Source of the DNA: Acidimicrobiales bacterium
Lineage (GTDB): Bacteria; Actinomycetota; Acidimicrobiia; Acidimicrobiales; Aldehydirespiratoraceae
DNA length: 42,205 bases
Reading direction: 5' to 3'
Assembly: GCA_029263215.1 (NCBI GenBank)
Contig: JAJCXY010000069.1
Coordinates: 1 to 42,205 of the forward strand
Shown here: in pieces, positions 16,265-24,860 of the stretch
How positions within the stretch are numbered: the first letter of the stretch is position 1
How the letters are laid out: each line of letters begins with the position of its first letter
Notes under the pieces: model-generated
Told to the model about the DNA's origin: nothing
Database searches by the model: none
Seen by the model: only the letters and a program-made list of their open reading frames with translations
Made by a program: the position numbers and the translations under genes

Positions 16265-16279
16265 AAGTTGGTACAACTT
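16265..16279. promoter_or_regulatory. 15-bp palindrome upstream of whiB1 promoter
   Basis: AAGTTG-GTA-CAACTT is a perfect inverted repeat with 6-bp arms lying 5 bp upstream of the whiB1 -35 box, in an A/T-richer stretch of a GC-rich genome. Symmetry and position suggest a dimeric regulator site, perhaps an activator. The cognate protein is unknown. Confidence 0.5.
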
Positions 16280-16352
16280 CGGACCGGACAGACACAGCGA
16301 CAAAATCCGATGATGCGCCACCAAGCCCGAAGGAAAGCGCGAGACTCACCGT

Positions 16353-17045
16353 ATGACCCAAGTGATCGCACATCGCGGTGCCCGCCAGGAGGCCACGGAG
16401 AACACGCTCCCGGCGTTTCGGATCGCCCGCGAAATGGGGGCTGATTGGGTCGAGCTCGATGTTCGTCGCACGATCGACGGGATGGTGGTCGTACACCACG
16501 ACGCCCACCTCGGCGATGGCCGACTCCTGGCCGAGCTCACCTGCGACGAGCTGCCCGAATCGGTGCCGAGCCTGGCCGAAGCACTCGAGGAGTGCGACGG
16601 GATGGGCGTCAACATCGAGATCAAGAACCTGCGCGACGATCCCGACTACGACGCGGCTCACCTGGTGAGCGACGCGGTTGCCGGGCTCGTGCAGGCCTAC
16701 CTCGGCCCCGAGCGGGCTCTGGTCTCCTCGTTCAACGTCGACGCCCTCGATCGCCTCCACCAGGTCGACCCCACGATCCCACTTGCCCTCCTCTATGCGA
16801 TCGGGAGTCCGGCGAGTTGCATCGACCGCGCTGTCGCCCACGAGATGAGTGCGGTGCACCCCTACGACCCACTGGTCGATGCGTCGGTCGTTCGTCGGGC
16901 CCACGACGCGGGGCTGGAGGTCAATGTCTGGACCGTCAACGACGCCGCCCGTATGGAGGAGCTGATCAGCTACGGCGTCGACGGGATATGCACTGATGTG
17001 CCCGATCTGGCAAGGGCCGTGGTCGACCGCATCGAGCACTCCTGA
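16353..17045 (+). CDS. Glycerophosphodiester phosphodiesterase
   Basis: A 230-residue cytoplasmic GDPD-family TIM barrel. The catalytic and metal residues are visible: H7-R8 in IAHRGA, E16 in ATENT, E34-x-D36 in VELDV, and H49 in VVHHD. It hydrolyses glycerophosphodiesters to glycerol 3-phosphate and an alcohol. There is no signal peptide, so it resembles the cytoplasmic UgpQ class. The start is ATG 16353; AAGGAAAG lies about 15 nt upstream, which is rather far. The next gene on the opposite strand is a lipid kinase, a loose link through phospholipid metabolism. Confidence 0.9.
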   Translation: MTQVIAHRGARQEATENTLPAFRIAREMGADWVELDVRRTIDGMVVVHHDAHLGDGRLLAELTCDELPESVPSLAEALEECDGMGVNIEIKNLRDDPDYDAAHLVSDAVAGLVQAYLGPERALVSSFNVDALDRLHQVDPTIPLALLYAIGSPASCIDRAVAHEMSAVHPYDPLVDASVVRRAHDAGLEVNVWTVNDAARMEELISYGVDGICTDVPDLARAVVDRIEHS

Positions 17046-17051
17046 CCAGGG

Positions 17052-18017
17052 TCAGGGAATCAGCAGGTTGAGGTGGTCGGGGGTCCAGGTGAACCGGAGT
17101 CGCTTGCTCGATCCGAGGTGGTCGCCGTCGACTTGATACGGCGCCGGCGGGTCGGCTTCCACCACCACTGAATGCACATCGGTGCGCAGATCGATTCCTC
17201 GTCGTGAGGCTACGTCGCGGCCGGTGAGAGCGGCTCCCGCCACCGGACCGATGGTGCGAAGATCGAGACGTTGGAGTGTCACTACCGCCAGCGGGTCGGC
17301 CAGGGTGAGATCGGGAACGATGTCGAAGGGTCGGTTGCCGAGGAAGGTGTAGGGATTCGCGTTCATCACGATCGTGAGGAAGCCGGTGGTGAGTTCGTTG
17401 CCTTCGGGTCCCACGATCCTGAGCGGAGGCCGACTCCGTTTCACCCTGCGGAGCCATGTATCGGTGGCGGCGTAGATAAAGAGGGGATGACCCGCCCAGC
17501 GTTTCCAGGGACCTCTCTTCTCGACCTGTTCCACCACCGCCGCGTCGAAGCCGACCCCGCAGTGGAACAGGAAGTACCGGCCCTCGACCGACCCCAGCCC
17601 TATCCGCTGGAAGGAGTCTCGATCGATCGCCTCGAGGAGGACGCCGACCGCATCCACCGAGTCGTCGGGAAGGCCGAGGATGCGAGCGAAAACGTTGGTG
17701 GACCCGCCGGGCAGGGTGGCGAGGGCGGTGTCGGTGCCCGCCAACCCGTTGGCGGCCTCGTTGAGAGTGCCATCGCCGCCGAGAACCACCACGAGGTCGT
17801 AGTTGTTGCCGGCCGCCGACTGGGCGAGGCGGGTGGCGTGCCCCCGCCGGCTGGTCTCGGCCAGGGTGACGTCGTGGTCGGCGGACAGGGCCTTGTGGAT
17901 GACCACTCGACGGCGAGCGGTCACCGAGGAGGCAACCGAGTTCACGATGAACAGGATTCGCAAGGGGTCGAACGCTACCAGCGGGATCGGCCGCCGGAAG
18001 AAACCGTAGATCTTCAA
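17052..18017 (-). CDS. Diacylglycerol kinase-family lipid kinase
   Basis: About 321 residues. The N-terminal DAGK catalytic domain begins RILFIVNSVASS and contains the nucleotide loop VVLGGDGTLNEAANGL and LPGGSTNVFAR, both family signatures. A C-terminal beta-sandwich domain with PYQVDGDHLG completes the DagK/YegS fold. These enzymes phosphorylate diacylglycerol or related lipids. The start is uncertain: no ATG or GTG lies in frame near the domain, so I chose TTG 18017, which leaves 49 bp to the divergent etfB. Longer in-frame starts would overlap etfB and are unlikely. Confidence 0.85.
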   Translation of the reverse strand: MKIYGFFRRPIPLVAFDPLRILFIVNSVASSVTARRRVVIHKALSADHDVTLAETSRRGHATRLAQSAAGNNYDLVVVLGGDGTLNEAANGLAGTDTALATLPGGSTNVFARILGLPDDSVDAVGVLLEAIDRDSFQRIGLGSVEGRYFLFHCGVGFDAAVVEQVEKRGPWKRWAGHPLFIYAATDTWLRRVKRSRPPLRIVGPEGNELTTGFLTIVMNANPYTFLGNRPFDIVPDLTLADPLAVVTLQRLDLRTIGPVAGAALTGRDVASRRGIDLRTDVHSVVVEADPPAPYQVDGDHLGSSKRLRFTWTPDHLNLLIP

Positions 18018-18066
18018 TGGCGCCGGACATAGTGATTCCCGGCGGGGAGTGGCAGACTCTCGCGCT

Positions 18067-18846
18067 ATGAAGGTTGTTGTCTGTGTAAAACAGATCCCGG
18101 ATCCGGCTGATCCAGGTGCGCTCGACCCCGAGACCAATACTCTCAAGCGGGACACGAAGCTCATCCTCGACGAGTCGGATTCCTACGGGGTCGAAATGGC
18201 TCTCCAGTTGGTCGATGCGGCAGGTGATGGTGAAGTGCACCTGGTGTCGATGGCTGCCAACAATGAGGTCGGTGGCCTACGCACCGCACTCGCCATGGGG
18301 GCATCCAGTGCCACCATCGTGAGCGACGATGCGCTGGGTGGAAGCGACGCTCTCGGCACCTCCAAGGTGCTGGCGGCGGCGATCGCCCGCCAGGAGCCTG
18401 ATCTGGTGCTAGCCGGCACCGAGTCGAGCGACGGCTACACCGGGGTCGTTCCCGAGCAGGTCGCCGAGCTGATGGGCTTGCCGTCGGTCACCTTCGCCAA
18501 GTCGATCTCCATCGAGGGCGGCGAGGCGAAAATACAGCGGCAGACCGAAGCGGGTTACGACGATGTCGAGTGCCCGCTGCCGGTGGTGGTGTCGGTCACC
18601 GCGGGAGTCGTGGAGCCGCGTTATCCGTCCTTCAAGGGCATCATGGCGGCCAAGAGCAAGCCCGTCGATGAGCTCGACCTCGATGCCCTGGGCATTGATG
18701 CGGCGCAGGTCGGATGGGCCGGTGCGGGCCAGGAGATCGTCGCGGTCGACGAAGCTCCCGCCCGTGAAGCAGGCGAAGTGATCGAGGACGACGGCGATGC
18801 CCATGAGCGCATCGTGGCCTTCCTCGACGACCTCAAGATCCTCTAG
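18067..18846 (+). CDS. etfB: Electron transfer flavoprotein beta subunit
   Basis: A 259-residue ETF beta/FixA protein from ATG 18067, starting MKVVVCVKQIPDP. The family signature near residues 140-165 (PSVTFAKSI) and the later VEPRYPSFKGIMAAKSK are present. ETF carries electrons from acyl-CoA and other dehydrogenases to the membrane quinone pool through an FAD in EtfA; EtfB holds AMP. The etfA gene follows after 9 bp with a shared transcript. The Glu/Asp-rich C-terminus is usual for actinobacterial EtfB. Confidence 0.95.
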   Translation: MKVVVCVKQIPDPADPGALDPETNTLKRDTKLILDESDSYGVEMALQLVDAAGDGEVHLVSMAANNEVGGLRTALAMGASSATIVSDDALGGSDALGTSKVLAAAIARQEPDLVLAGTESSDGYTGVVPEQVAELMGLPSVTFAKSISIEGGEAKIQRQTEAGYDDVECPLPVVVSVTAGVVEPRYPSFKGIMAAKSKPVDELDLDALGIDAAQVGWAGAGQEIVAVDEAPAREAGEVIEDDGDAHERIVAFLDDLKIL

Positions 18847-18855
18847 GAGACAGCA

Positions 18856-19827
18856 ATGGGACTCGACAAGATCTGGGTGTTTGGTGAGGGCGACGGAGAC
18901 GATGTCGCCACGATCACCCTGGAAATGCTGGCCAAGGCCCGTGAGCTCGCCGACACCGTAGAGGTGTTCATGGCCGGCGACGGAGATGATTATGCCGAAG
19001 AGCTCGGCGAGCACGGTGCTGATGCGGTCTATGCCACCGGCGACCTCGATGGCGCGATGCAGGGTGTGGCGGTCGCTTCCGCGGTGGCGGCGGCCATCGA
19101 ATCTGGCGACGCCGATGCCCCCAATGCTTTCCTGCTCGGCACCAGCCAGGACGGGCGCGATGTGGCTGCTCGCCTGTCGGTGAAGCTCGACACGCCCGTG
19201 ATCACCAATGTGGTCGACCTCGAACTCGACGGAGACCACCTGATCGGCTCCGAGCCGGTGTTCGGCGGCACCGTGGACGTGAAGACGAAGAACACCTCGG
19301 GCAAGTCGGGCATCTTCCTCGTGCGGCCGAAGTCGTTCGTGGCCGAAGGTGTCGGTGGAGCGGAGGCTGATGTCGAGGATCTCGATGTCCCCGAAGCCGG
19401 CACTACCGGCGCAGCGCGAGTGGTAGAACGCTTCGCGGAGGAATCAGACGGACCCAAGCTCGATGAGGCCAATATCGTGGTGTCCGGTGGCCGCGGACTG
19501 GGCCAACAGGAGGCCTTCGCCATGATCGAGGAGCTGGCCAAAAACCTCGGTGGGGCCGCGGGTGCGAGTCGTGCGATCGTCGATGCCGGCTGGGTGCCTT
19601 ACAGCTCCCAAGTGGGCCAGACCGGGAAGGTCGTGAAGCCTGATGTCTACATCGCGGCCGGCATCTCCGGGGCCACCCAGCACCTGGTTGGCATGAAGGG
19701 ATCGAAGAACATCATCGCCATCAACAAGGACCCGGAGGCGCCCATCTTCGCAGTGGCCGACCTCGGCGTGGTGGGCGATGTTCACAAGGTGCTACCCAAG
19801 CTGATCGAAGCACTCAGCAATCGCTGA
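18856..19827 (+). CDS. etfA: Electron transfer flavoprotein alpha subunit
   Basis: A 323-residue ETF alpha/FixB protein. The C-terminal FAD domain is clear: VSGGRGLG near residue 215, [20 protein letters not shown] and GATQHLVGM near residues 258-285, and [11 protein letters not shown]. With EtfB it forms the soluble dimer that passes electrons to ETF:quinone oxidoreductase. TAGGAGACAGCA before the ATG is a good ribosome binding site, and the tag of TAGGAG is the etfB stop, so the genes are coupled. No acyl-CoA dehydrogenase is adjacent. Confidence 0.95.
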   Translation: MGLDKIWVFGEGDGDDVATITLEMLAKARELADTVEVFMAGDGDDYAEELGEHGADAVYATGDLDGAMQGVAVASAVAAAIESGDADAPNAFLLGTSQDGRDVAARLSVKLDTPVITNVVDLELDGDHLIGSEPVFGGTVDVKTKNTSGKSGIFLVRPKSFVAEGVGGAEADVEDLDVPEAGTTGAARVVERFAEESDGPKLDEANIVVSGGRGLGQQEAFAMIEELAKNLGGAAGASRAIVDAGWVPYSSQVGQTGKVVKPDVYIAAGISGATQHLVGMKGSKNIIAINKDPEAPIFAVADLGVVGDVHKVLPKLIEALSNR

Positions 19828-19844
19828 TCGGCCCAAAATCACAA

Positions 19845-19876
19845 ATCGCCTCCCCGGTGAAGACCGAGGAAGCGAT
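19845..19876 (+). terminator. Imperfect hairpin after etfA
   Basis: ATCGC-c-TCC-c-CGGT / ACCG-a-GGA-a-GCGAT folds into 12 pairs with two C-A mismatches and a GAAG loop, 18 bp behind the etfA stop. No T-tract follows. It may end or protect the etfBA transcript. Confidence 0.4.
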
Positions 19877-19923
19877 GCGGTAAACAGAACCATAGCACAT
19901 ATCGAATTTTGATGCTGGGTCGG

Positions 19924-19954
19924 GCGGGGTTTCTTCTCGACTTTCTCACCCCGC
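19924..19954. terminator. Hairpin in the convergent etfA/SCO1664 gap
   Basis: GCGGGGT and ACCCCGC (7-bp arms) flank a pyrimidine-rich 17-nt loop. The gap 19828-20079 is the longest gene-free stretch and is richer in A/T; apart from this hairpin, the one at 19845 and a lone DnaA-box-like TTGTCCACA at 20012-20020, I see nothing in it. Confidence 0.35.
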
Positions 19955-20079
19955 ATCGAAAGATCACCCGAAATTCAGCGTGAAATAGCCGGGCTAGAGG
20001 GTCGCGCGACGTTGTCCACAGGTCTTTCCCCAGCTGTGGGGAGTCACTGTGTGTGTTGTGAATTGGTGGTAGCGCGGTC

Positions 20080-20826
20080 TTAGACGAGGGGCCACGGCCA
20101 GCGCCTGCCGCCGGTGTCGTCCTCGGGGAAGCGTCGGGCCGTGCCCAGCGCCATCGCTCGCGTTCGTAATGCCTCGCGCTCGAAGGGGCTCAGAAGCTCG
20201 TCGAGTTCGGCCGGCAGCGGCTGATCGAGCAGGGCGAAGAGGTCGTCGCACAAGCCGTCGGCCACCGGCTCCCCGGCGAAGTCCCAGATGACGGTGCGCA
20301 ACTTGAACTCATGATGAAAGGCGACGCCGTGGTCGATCGCCCATATGCGACCCTCGTCACCGAGAAGGCAATGGCCCGACTTGCGATCGGTGTTGTTGAT
20401 CACCACGTCGAAGGCGCAGATCCGGCGGAACACGTCGTCGTACTCGTCGCCCGCCTCGTGCATCGAGAAGTAGTGCTCCTCATGATTGCAAGGCATGAAG
20501 AGCTGGAGCGACCCGACACCGTGGAGGAGGTCGTCGCGGGTCACGGTGGGGGGTACGAGGCCCCAGCCCAGCGCCTCAGAAACCACGAATGCGGCAACCT
20601 CACGCTGATAGAGGCCATCGGGGAAATCCCAGAGCGGGCGCTCACCGGCCAAAGGTTTGTAGATGGCCTGGGCATCGATGCCGTCGTGGCGGATGTCGAC
20701 CAGGAAGGTGGCATTGGACGAATAGGGCATCCGGCCGATCAGGTCGGCCTCGCCCTCGGCCAGCAGGGCCAGGCCGTGGGCGGTGGCGATCGGGGGACGA
20801 TCGAGGAAGGGGGAGCCGTCGCTCAT
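20080..20826 (-). CDS. SCO1664 family kinase-fold protein
   Basis: A 248-residue protein of the actinobacterial SCO1664 family, which resembles the PI3/4-kinase or HipA-like fold. Kinase-like features are ATFLVDIRHDG followed by a Lys in AIYKPLAGERPLWDFP, then the catalytic-loop-like FDVVINNTDRKSGHCLL and a DFG-like IWAIDHGVAF. The substrate is unknown. I start at ATG 20826 (MSDGSPFLDRP); an upstream in-frame start would overlap the preceding gene. It is the third gene of a minus-strand unit behind the phosphatase and DUF3090 genes, an arrangement seen across Actinobacteria. Confidence 0.85.
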   Translation of the reverse strand: MSDGSPFLDRPPIATAHGLALLAEGEADLIGRMPYSSNATFLVDIRHDGIDAQAIYKPLAGERPLWDFPDGLYQREVAAFVVSEALGWGLVPPTVTRDDLLHGVGSLQLFMPCNHEEHYFSMHEAGDEYDDVFRRICAFDVVINNTDRKSGHCLLGDEGRIWAIDHGVAFHHEFKLRTVIWDFAGEPVADGLCDDLFALLDQPLPAELDELLSPFEREALRTRAMALGTARRFPEDDTGGRRWPWPLV

Positions 20827-20848
20827 GGTGTGGTCACGAGCGTGCGGC

Positions 20849-21346
20849 TCAGTTGCTGCACGCACACCAGTCGTTGTTGCGTGGGTCGAGGGGCTGACCG
20901 CAGAACTGGCACGGTGGTCGACCGGCAGCCACCACGTCGCGGGCCCGGTGGATCAGGCCCATGACCTGCTCGCGGCTCAGAGAGAACCGTGCGTGGGCGG
21001 GTTCTTCGGCGTCGTCATCGTCGTCGCGGAGGAGCTCCTCGGCCAAGACGATGAGCCGATCCTCCTCCGCGGCGTAAGCCACACCCAGCGCGCCGATGGT
21101 CCAGGCCGCAACCACCGGCTCTCGAAGGGTGAGGTCGCCAGGAGCAGGTCCGATGTCGGTGTCGGGGAGATCATCGAGGACACGGTCGAGATAGTCGGCC
21201 AGGGCCGCGACCTGCTGCTTCTCGAGCCGGAGTGACACCAGGTTTCCTTCCGCCCGGCCCTGGAGGAAAAACGCCCTTTCCCCACGGGGACCGAGAGTTC
21301 CGACGGTGAAGAACTCGACGTCTTCGAACGAATACGACTCGGTCAT
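20849..21346 (-). CDS. DUF3090 family protein
   Basis: A 165-residue protein beginning MTESYSFEDVEFFTVGTLGPRG in two parts typical of DUF3090. A long acidic helical middle follows, and the C-terminus carries a small zinc-ribbon-like end: CQFCGQPLD then WCAC. The function is unknown. The start overlaps the phosphatase stop by 4 bp (ATGA on the minus strand), so the two are coupled, and the SCO1664 gene follows after 22 bp. The constant company of these three genes suggests a shared task. Confidence 0.87.
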   Translation of the reverse strand: MTESYSFEDVEFFTVGTLGPRGERAFFLQGRAEGNLVSLRLEKQQVAALADYLDRVLDDLPDTDIGPAPGDLTLREPVVAAWTIGALGVAYAAEEDRLIVLAEELLRDDDDDAEEPAHARFSLSREQVMGLIHRARDVVAAGRPPCQFCGQPLDPRNNDWCACSN

Positions 21347-21990
21347 GACGGGGCAAGACCGGCGAGGCTCTCGCCGGTGGAGTTGACGGTGAGGACCAAG
21401 GGTCCGTCGGGCGTGTAGAGGATCGCCGTGATCGAGCAGGGAGACACGACGATGCGCTGGAAGAGATCGAGATGGGTTCCGGTGGCGGCCGCAACCACGG
21501 CCTTGATCACATCCGCGTGCGACACCGCGACGATGGTGTCGCCGGGATGGGCTGCCACCAGATCGTGGGTGGCAGCGAGAGCGCGCGACTGCATCTCGGC
21601 GAAAGACTCCCCGCCGGGGAATCTGAATCCGCTGGGATAGCGCTGCACGGTGCGCCAGGCATCGAGCTTGCGTAACTGGGCCAGCTTGCGGCCCGTCCAG
21701 TCGCCGAATTCGCATTCGATCAGGCCCTTGGCCTGGCGGACCCTGAGCTTGCGGGCTCGGGCGATCGGGGCGGCGGTCTCGCGGGTGCGTTCCATCGGAG
21801 ACGCGTAGACCGCAGCCACCGCAGGGAGTTCGGCGATACGTGCAGCCGCCGCCTCGGCTTGGGCAATACCCTTCTCGGCCAGGTGGAGACCTGGTTCCCG
21901 GCCCGGCAGTGACGCCCCGGTGGTGGGGGTCTGGCCGTGACGCACAAACAGGACCAGGGTTGGTTTCGGGGCAGTGGATCGACGAGGCAT
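21343..21990 (-). CDS. Histidine phosphatase family protein
   Basis: A 215-residue phosphoglycerate mutase-like phosphatase. The catalytic motif is LFVRHGQTPT, the second arginine lies in ASPMERTRETA, and the later histidine in IVAVSHADVIKAVV. It begins the minus-strand trio with DUF3090 and SCO1664. It differs from the SixA-like protein at 11037-11561 in length and motif. The substrate is unknown; members act on sugar phosphates, cofactors or phosphoproteins. ATG 21990 is 26 bp from the divergent uracil-DNA glycosylase gene. Confidence 0.88.
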   Translation of the reverse strand: MPRRSTAPKPTLVLFVRHGQTPTTGASLPGREPGLHLAEKGIAQAEAAAARIAELPAVAAVYASPMERTRETAAPIARARKLRVRQAKGLIECEFGDWTGRKLAQLRKLDAWRTVQRYPSGFRFPGGESFAEMQSRALAATHDLVAAHPGDTIVAVSHADVIKAVVAAATGTHLDLFQRIVVSPCSITAILYTPDGPLVLTVNSTGESLAGLAPS

Positions 21991-22003
21991 CGTCTGGTCA
22001 ACG

Positions 22004-22009
22004 TAGCCT
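22004..22009 (+). promoter_or_regulatory. -10 box for leaderless udgB mRNA
   Basis: TAGCCT followed by 7 nt and the GTG at 22017. No ribosome binding site precedes the start, so a leaderless transcript is likely. Confidence 0.45.
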
Positions 22010-22016
22010 GCGAGCC

Positions 22017-22709
22017 GTGAATTCCCGTTCCGCCCCGACCCCGTCGGCTGCCCTCCGACTCCTCGAACGCGATGTCGTGGCCTGCCGGGACTGTCCCCGG
22101 CTCGTCGAATGGCGAGAGCAGGTCGGTCGCGAGAAGCGTGCGGCCTACCGAGACGACACCTACTGGGCCCGCCCCGTCCCCGGATTCGGCGACCCGGATG
22201 CTCACCTTCTGGTGGTGGGGCTCGCCCCTGCTGCGCACGGCGCGAACCGCACGGGCCGTATGTTCACCGGCGACCGCTCGGGTGACTGGCTGTACCGGGC
22301 CCTCTGGCGGGCCGGCTACGCCTCACAACCCGAATCGACCGCTGTCGACGATGGACTCACCCTCGATGGCGCCTGGATCACATCGCCAGTCAAGTGCGCA
22401 CCGCCGGCCAACAAGCCCACCACCACCGAACGCGATGCCTGCCGCCCCTTTTTCGGTCGGGAGATGGAAGCGTTGGCGGGGGTGAAGGTGATCGTGGTCC
22501 TCGGCGGATTCGGCTATCAGGTGGCATGTCAGGAACTCGGAGTCAGGCCCCGACCGAAGTTCGGGCACGGCGTGGAGGTGGCACTGCCAGACGATCGAAC
22601 CCTGCTGTGCAGCTTCCACGTGAGCCAGCAGAACACCTTCACAGGGCGCCTGACCGAACCCATGCTCGACGCCGTGTTCACGCGGGCGCGTGAGTTGGGC
22701 GCCGAGTAG
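22017..22709 (+). CDS. udgB: Uracil-DNA glycosylase, family 5 (UDGb)
   Basis: A 230-residue Fe-S uracil-DNA glycosylase. Four cluster cysteines are visible: C23 and C26 (CRDC), C127 (VKCAPP) and C142 (DACRPF). Motif A is GLAPAAHGANRTG (about 68-80) followed by MFTGDRSGDWLY, and the second motif is FHVSQQNTFTGRL. Family 5 enzymes remove uracil, hypoxanthine and other deaminated bases and lack the catalytic Asp or Asn of family 1. The GTG start has a -10 box 7 nt upstream and no ribosome binding site. This family is common in high-GC Actinobacteria and thermophiles. Confidence 0.92.
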   Translation: MNSRSAPTPSAALRLLERDVVACRDCPRLVEWREQVGREKRAAYRDDTYWARPVPGFGDPDAHLLVVGLAPAAHGANRTGRMFTGDRSGDWLYRALWRAGYASQPESTAVDDGLTLDGAWITSPVKCAPPANKPTTTERDACRPFFGREMEALAGVKVIVVLGGFGYQVACQELGVRPRPKFGHGVEVALPDDRTLLCSFHVSQQNTFTGRLTEPMLDAVFTRARELGAE

Positions 22710-22843
22710 GCCATTTTCGCCAGGGTCGATATGGGGCCGTTGGCCTGTTTCGCGACACGTGTTGTGGGTCGTCCGTACCGAATCCGACCGGGATGGTTCG
22801 ATCGGCTCTGTCGCGGAGGTGTCGGCGCGACGACAGTCAACAC

Positions 22844-23125
22844 ATGGCACCGCACATCCGTCTCGCAGCTACCGGTACCGACGGGGGATTCGTTCGCCCC
22901 GACGCCGACCGGGTGATCGATCTCGACCTCACCGACGAGGGCGGGATCTTGTGTGAGGACTACGCCGAGCGCAATCCTGAGGGCACCAGGGCACTTCTTG
23001 CGGCGCTGAACCTCCAGCCCGCAGGGCACCGAGCCGGTGAGCCGACCCTGCATGTCTTCGACCTCGGCGTGTATCGGGCGACCGGCTGTCGTCGGCTCGC
23101 GTCGATCTTCGGCAGCATCGTCTGA
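22844..23125 (+). CDS. Small hypothetical protein
   Basis: A 93-residue open frame from ATG 22844 beginning MAPHIRLAATGTDGG and ending RRLASIFGSIV. I do not recognise it. Composition is ordinary for a coding region here (acidic first half, VIDLDLTDEGG), and it fills the gap between udgB and a lipoprotein gene on the same strand. No good ribosome binding site is seen; an earlier in-frame ATG at 22793 is possible. The 134 bp before it (22710-22843) hold nothing else I can name. Confidence 0.45.
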   Translation: MAPHIRLAATGTDGGFVRPDADRVIDLDLTDEGGILCEDYAERNPEGTRALLAALNLQPAGHRAGEPTLHVFDLGVYRATGCRRLASIFGSIV

Positions 23126-23173
23126 CCCGAGGCCACCGTTTGGCTTGTCAGCGGCGCTAACCTCGGCGCCGTC

Positions 23174-23593
23174 ATGGCTCGTAGAAACCGTCCCCATTCC
23201 TCCTTGCTGCTGATCGTTCTCGCCCTCGTGGTGTTCGCCGGCGCCTGTAGCCAGAGCAACACGCCCGAAACCTGGGGAGAAGCCCAGGAAGACGGCAATC
23301 TGCGCCCGAATTTCATTCGCGCGTGCACTGAGGCCAATGCCGAGGGGGGCGACGTCGAGTTCACCGCCGCCGAGGCGAGCACCTATTGCGGGTGCGCGTT
23401 CGAAGAGATAGTCGAATACTTCGGTGGCGCGATCGCTCCCGACAACACGATCTCCGCAGTGGCCAATGCTGCCGAGGGGCGCGATTTCGAAGCGTTCAAG
23501 ACTCTCGAAGCCGACCTCCGCAAGAACCCCGAGCAGATCCCCGTCGACATCGAGGCCATGCTCACCGGGTGCGCTGCTCGAGCCACGGGCTGA
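23174..23593 (+). CDS. Hypothetical lipoprotein
   Basis: A 139-residue protein with a basic start, a hydrophobic helix and the lipobox FAGAC (C25), so the mature protein is a lipid-anchored domain of about 115 residues. It has four further cysteines (FIRACTEA, TYCGCAF, TGCAAR), likely forming two disulfides outside the cell. The pattern resembles small secreted actinobacterial proteins with CxC motifs, but I know no function. TAACCT lies 10 nt before the ATG, so the leader is very short. The next gene starts 7 bp after its stop. Confidence 0.75.
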   Translation: MARRNRPHSSLLLIVLALVVFAGACSQSNTPETWGEAQEDGNLRPNFIRACTEANAEGGDVEFTAAEASTYCGCAFEEIVEYFGGAIAPDNTISAVANAAEGRDFEAFKTLEADLRKNPEQIPVDIEAMLTGCAARATG

Positions 23594-23600
23594 GCAGAGA

Positions 23601-24860
23601 ATGGCCCCGCCATCAGATCGCGTGGCCCAACTCGATCTCGACTTCGTCCGCGCCCAGTTCCCGGCATTCGCCCATCCTGAGACCGGCCGGTGGGCCCATC
23701 TCGAAAACGCCGGTGGGAGCTACGTGCCGCGCCAGGTCGTCGACCTGCTCGCCGACCTCTTTGCCCACCACAAGTGCCAGCCGGGCTGGGGTTTCGGCCC
23801 GTCGACGGTGGCGTCTGAGGCAATGGAGCGTTCCCGCCAGGTGATGGCGGAGTTGTTCAACGCCGAGCCCGAGGAGATCCACTTCGGGCCGTCCACCAGC
23901 CAGAACACCTACGTGCTCGCCCAGGCGTTGAGGCCCACCTGGAGTGAGGGCGACGAGATAATCGTCACCGACCAGGACCATGAGGCCAACTCCGGTGTCT
24001 GGCGCCGCCTGGCCGCCACCGGAATCGTGGTGAAGGAGTGGCAGGTCGACCCTGTCACCGGACTCCTCGACCCGGACCGGGCGCGGGAGCTGATCACCGA
24101 GCGGACCCGCCTCCTCGCGATGACCCATGCGTCCAACGTTGCCGCCACGATCAACCCCATCGCCGAGCTCGCGGCCGACATACACGCGGTGGGCGGGCGA
24201 ATCGTGGTGGATGGAGTGTCCTACGCTCCGCACGCGATGGTCGACGTGAAGGCACTCGACTGCGATGTCTACCTCTACAGCGCCTACAAGACCTTCGGTC
24301 CCCACATCGGGATGATGTTCACCAAGGCCGACCTGCTCGATGAGATCGCCCACCAGGGGCACTATTTCAACGAGGCGATTCCCGCCACCCGGCTCACGCC
24401 TGCCGGCCCGGATCATGCTGTGATCGGAGCGGCGGCCGGGATCGCCGACTACTACGACGCCCTCCATACCCATCATTTCCCGGGCCTTGATCGCACGGGG
24501 TTCGATGCCGCATCAGCGATGTTCGACCTCTTCGCCCACCATGAGGAAGGCCTGATGGCACCCCTCCTCGATCTCCTCACCGAACGCAACGGGGTGAGCG
24601 TGGTCGGCCGTACCGAAGCCCGCCACGAGATGAGAGCGCCCACCATCGGCTTCTGGTCGTCGAAGGCCTCTTCGAGCGACATCTACCGGGCCCTGATTGA
24701 GGCCGAGGTGTCTTGTGGTCACGGTCACTTCTACGCCCATCGCCTCGTGTCGGCACTGGGCCTCGACCCCGACGACGGCGTGGTTCGGCTCTCGATGGTC
24801 CACTACAACACCCACGACGAAGTGGAGCGGGCGATCGACGTGCTCGACCGCGTGCTCTAG
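23601..24860 (+). CDS. Class V aminotransferase, cysteine desulfurase-like
   Basis: A 419-residue PLP enzyme of fold type I. The cofactor Lys is K230 in YLYSAYKTFGPH, the Asp that pairs with the PLP nitrogen is D204 (IVVDGVSYAPH), and H127 lies in TDQDHEANS. The C-terminal domain has SCGHGHFYAHRL where SufS has RxGHHC. It looks like the cysteine desulfurase-like subfamily that lacks proven sulfur transfer (the VC1184 group); the reaction is not known. The ATG at 23601 is 7 bp after the lipoprotein gene. Its TAG stop overlaps the convergent selenoprotein gene's TAG in the palindrome CTAG. Confidence 0.85.
   Translation: MAPPSDRVAQLDLDFVRAQFPAFAHPETGRWAHLENAGGSYVPRQVVDLLADLFAHHKCQPGWGFGPSTVASEAMERSRQVMAELFNAEPEEIHFGPSTSQNTYVLAQALRPTWSEGDEIIVTDQDHEANSGVWRRLAATGIVVKEWQVDPVTGLLDPDRARELITERTRLLAMTHASNVAATINPIAELAADIHAVGGRIVVDGVSYAPHAMVDVKALDCDVYLYSAYKTFGPHIGMMFTKADLLDEIAHQGHYFNEAIPATRLTPAGPDHAVIGAAAGIADYYDALHTHHFPGLDRTGFDAASAMFDLFAHHEEGLMAPLLDLLTERNGVSVVGRTEARHEMRAPTIGFWSSKASSSDIYRALIEAEVSCGHGHFYAHRLVSALGLDPDDGVVRLSMVHYNTHDEVERAIDVLDRVL

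Noticed and set aside
20012-20020. DnaA-box-like TTGTCCACA, possible replication origin
   Set aside because: Only one good copy is present, and no dnaA, dnaN or A/T-rich unwinding region is nearby.
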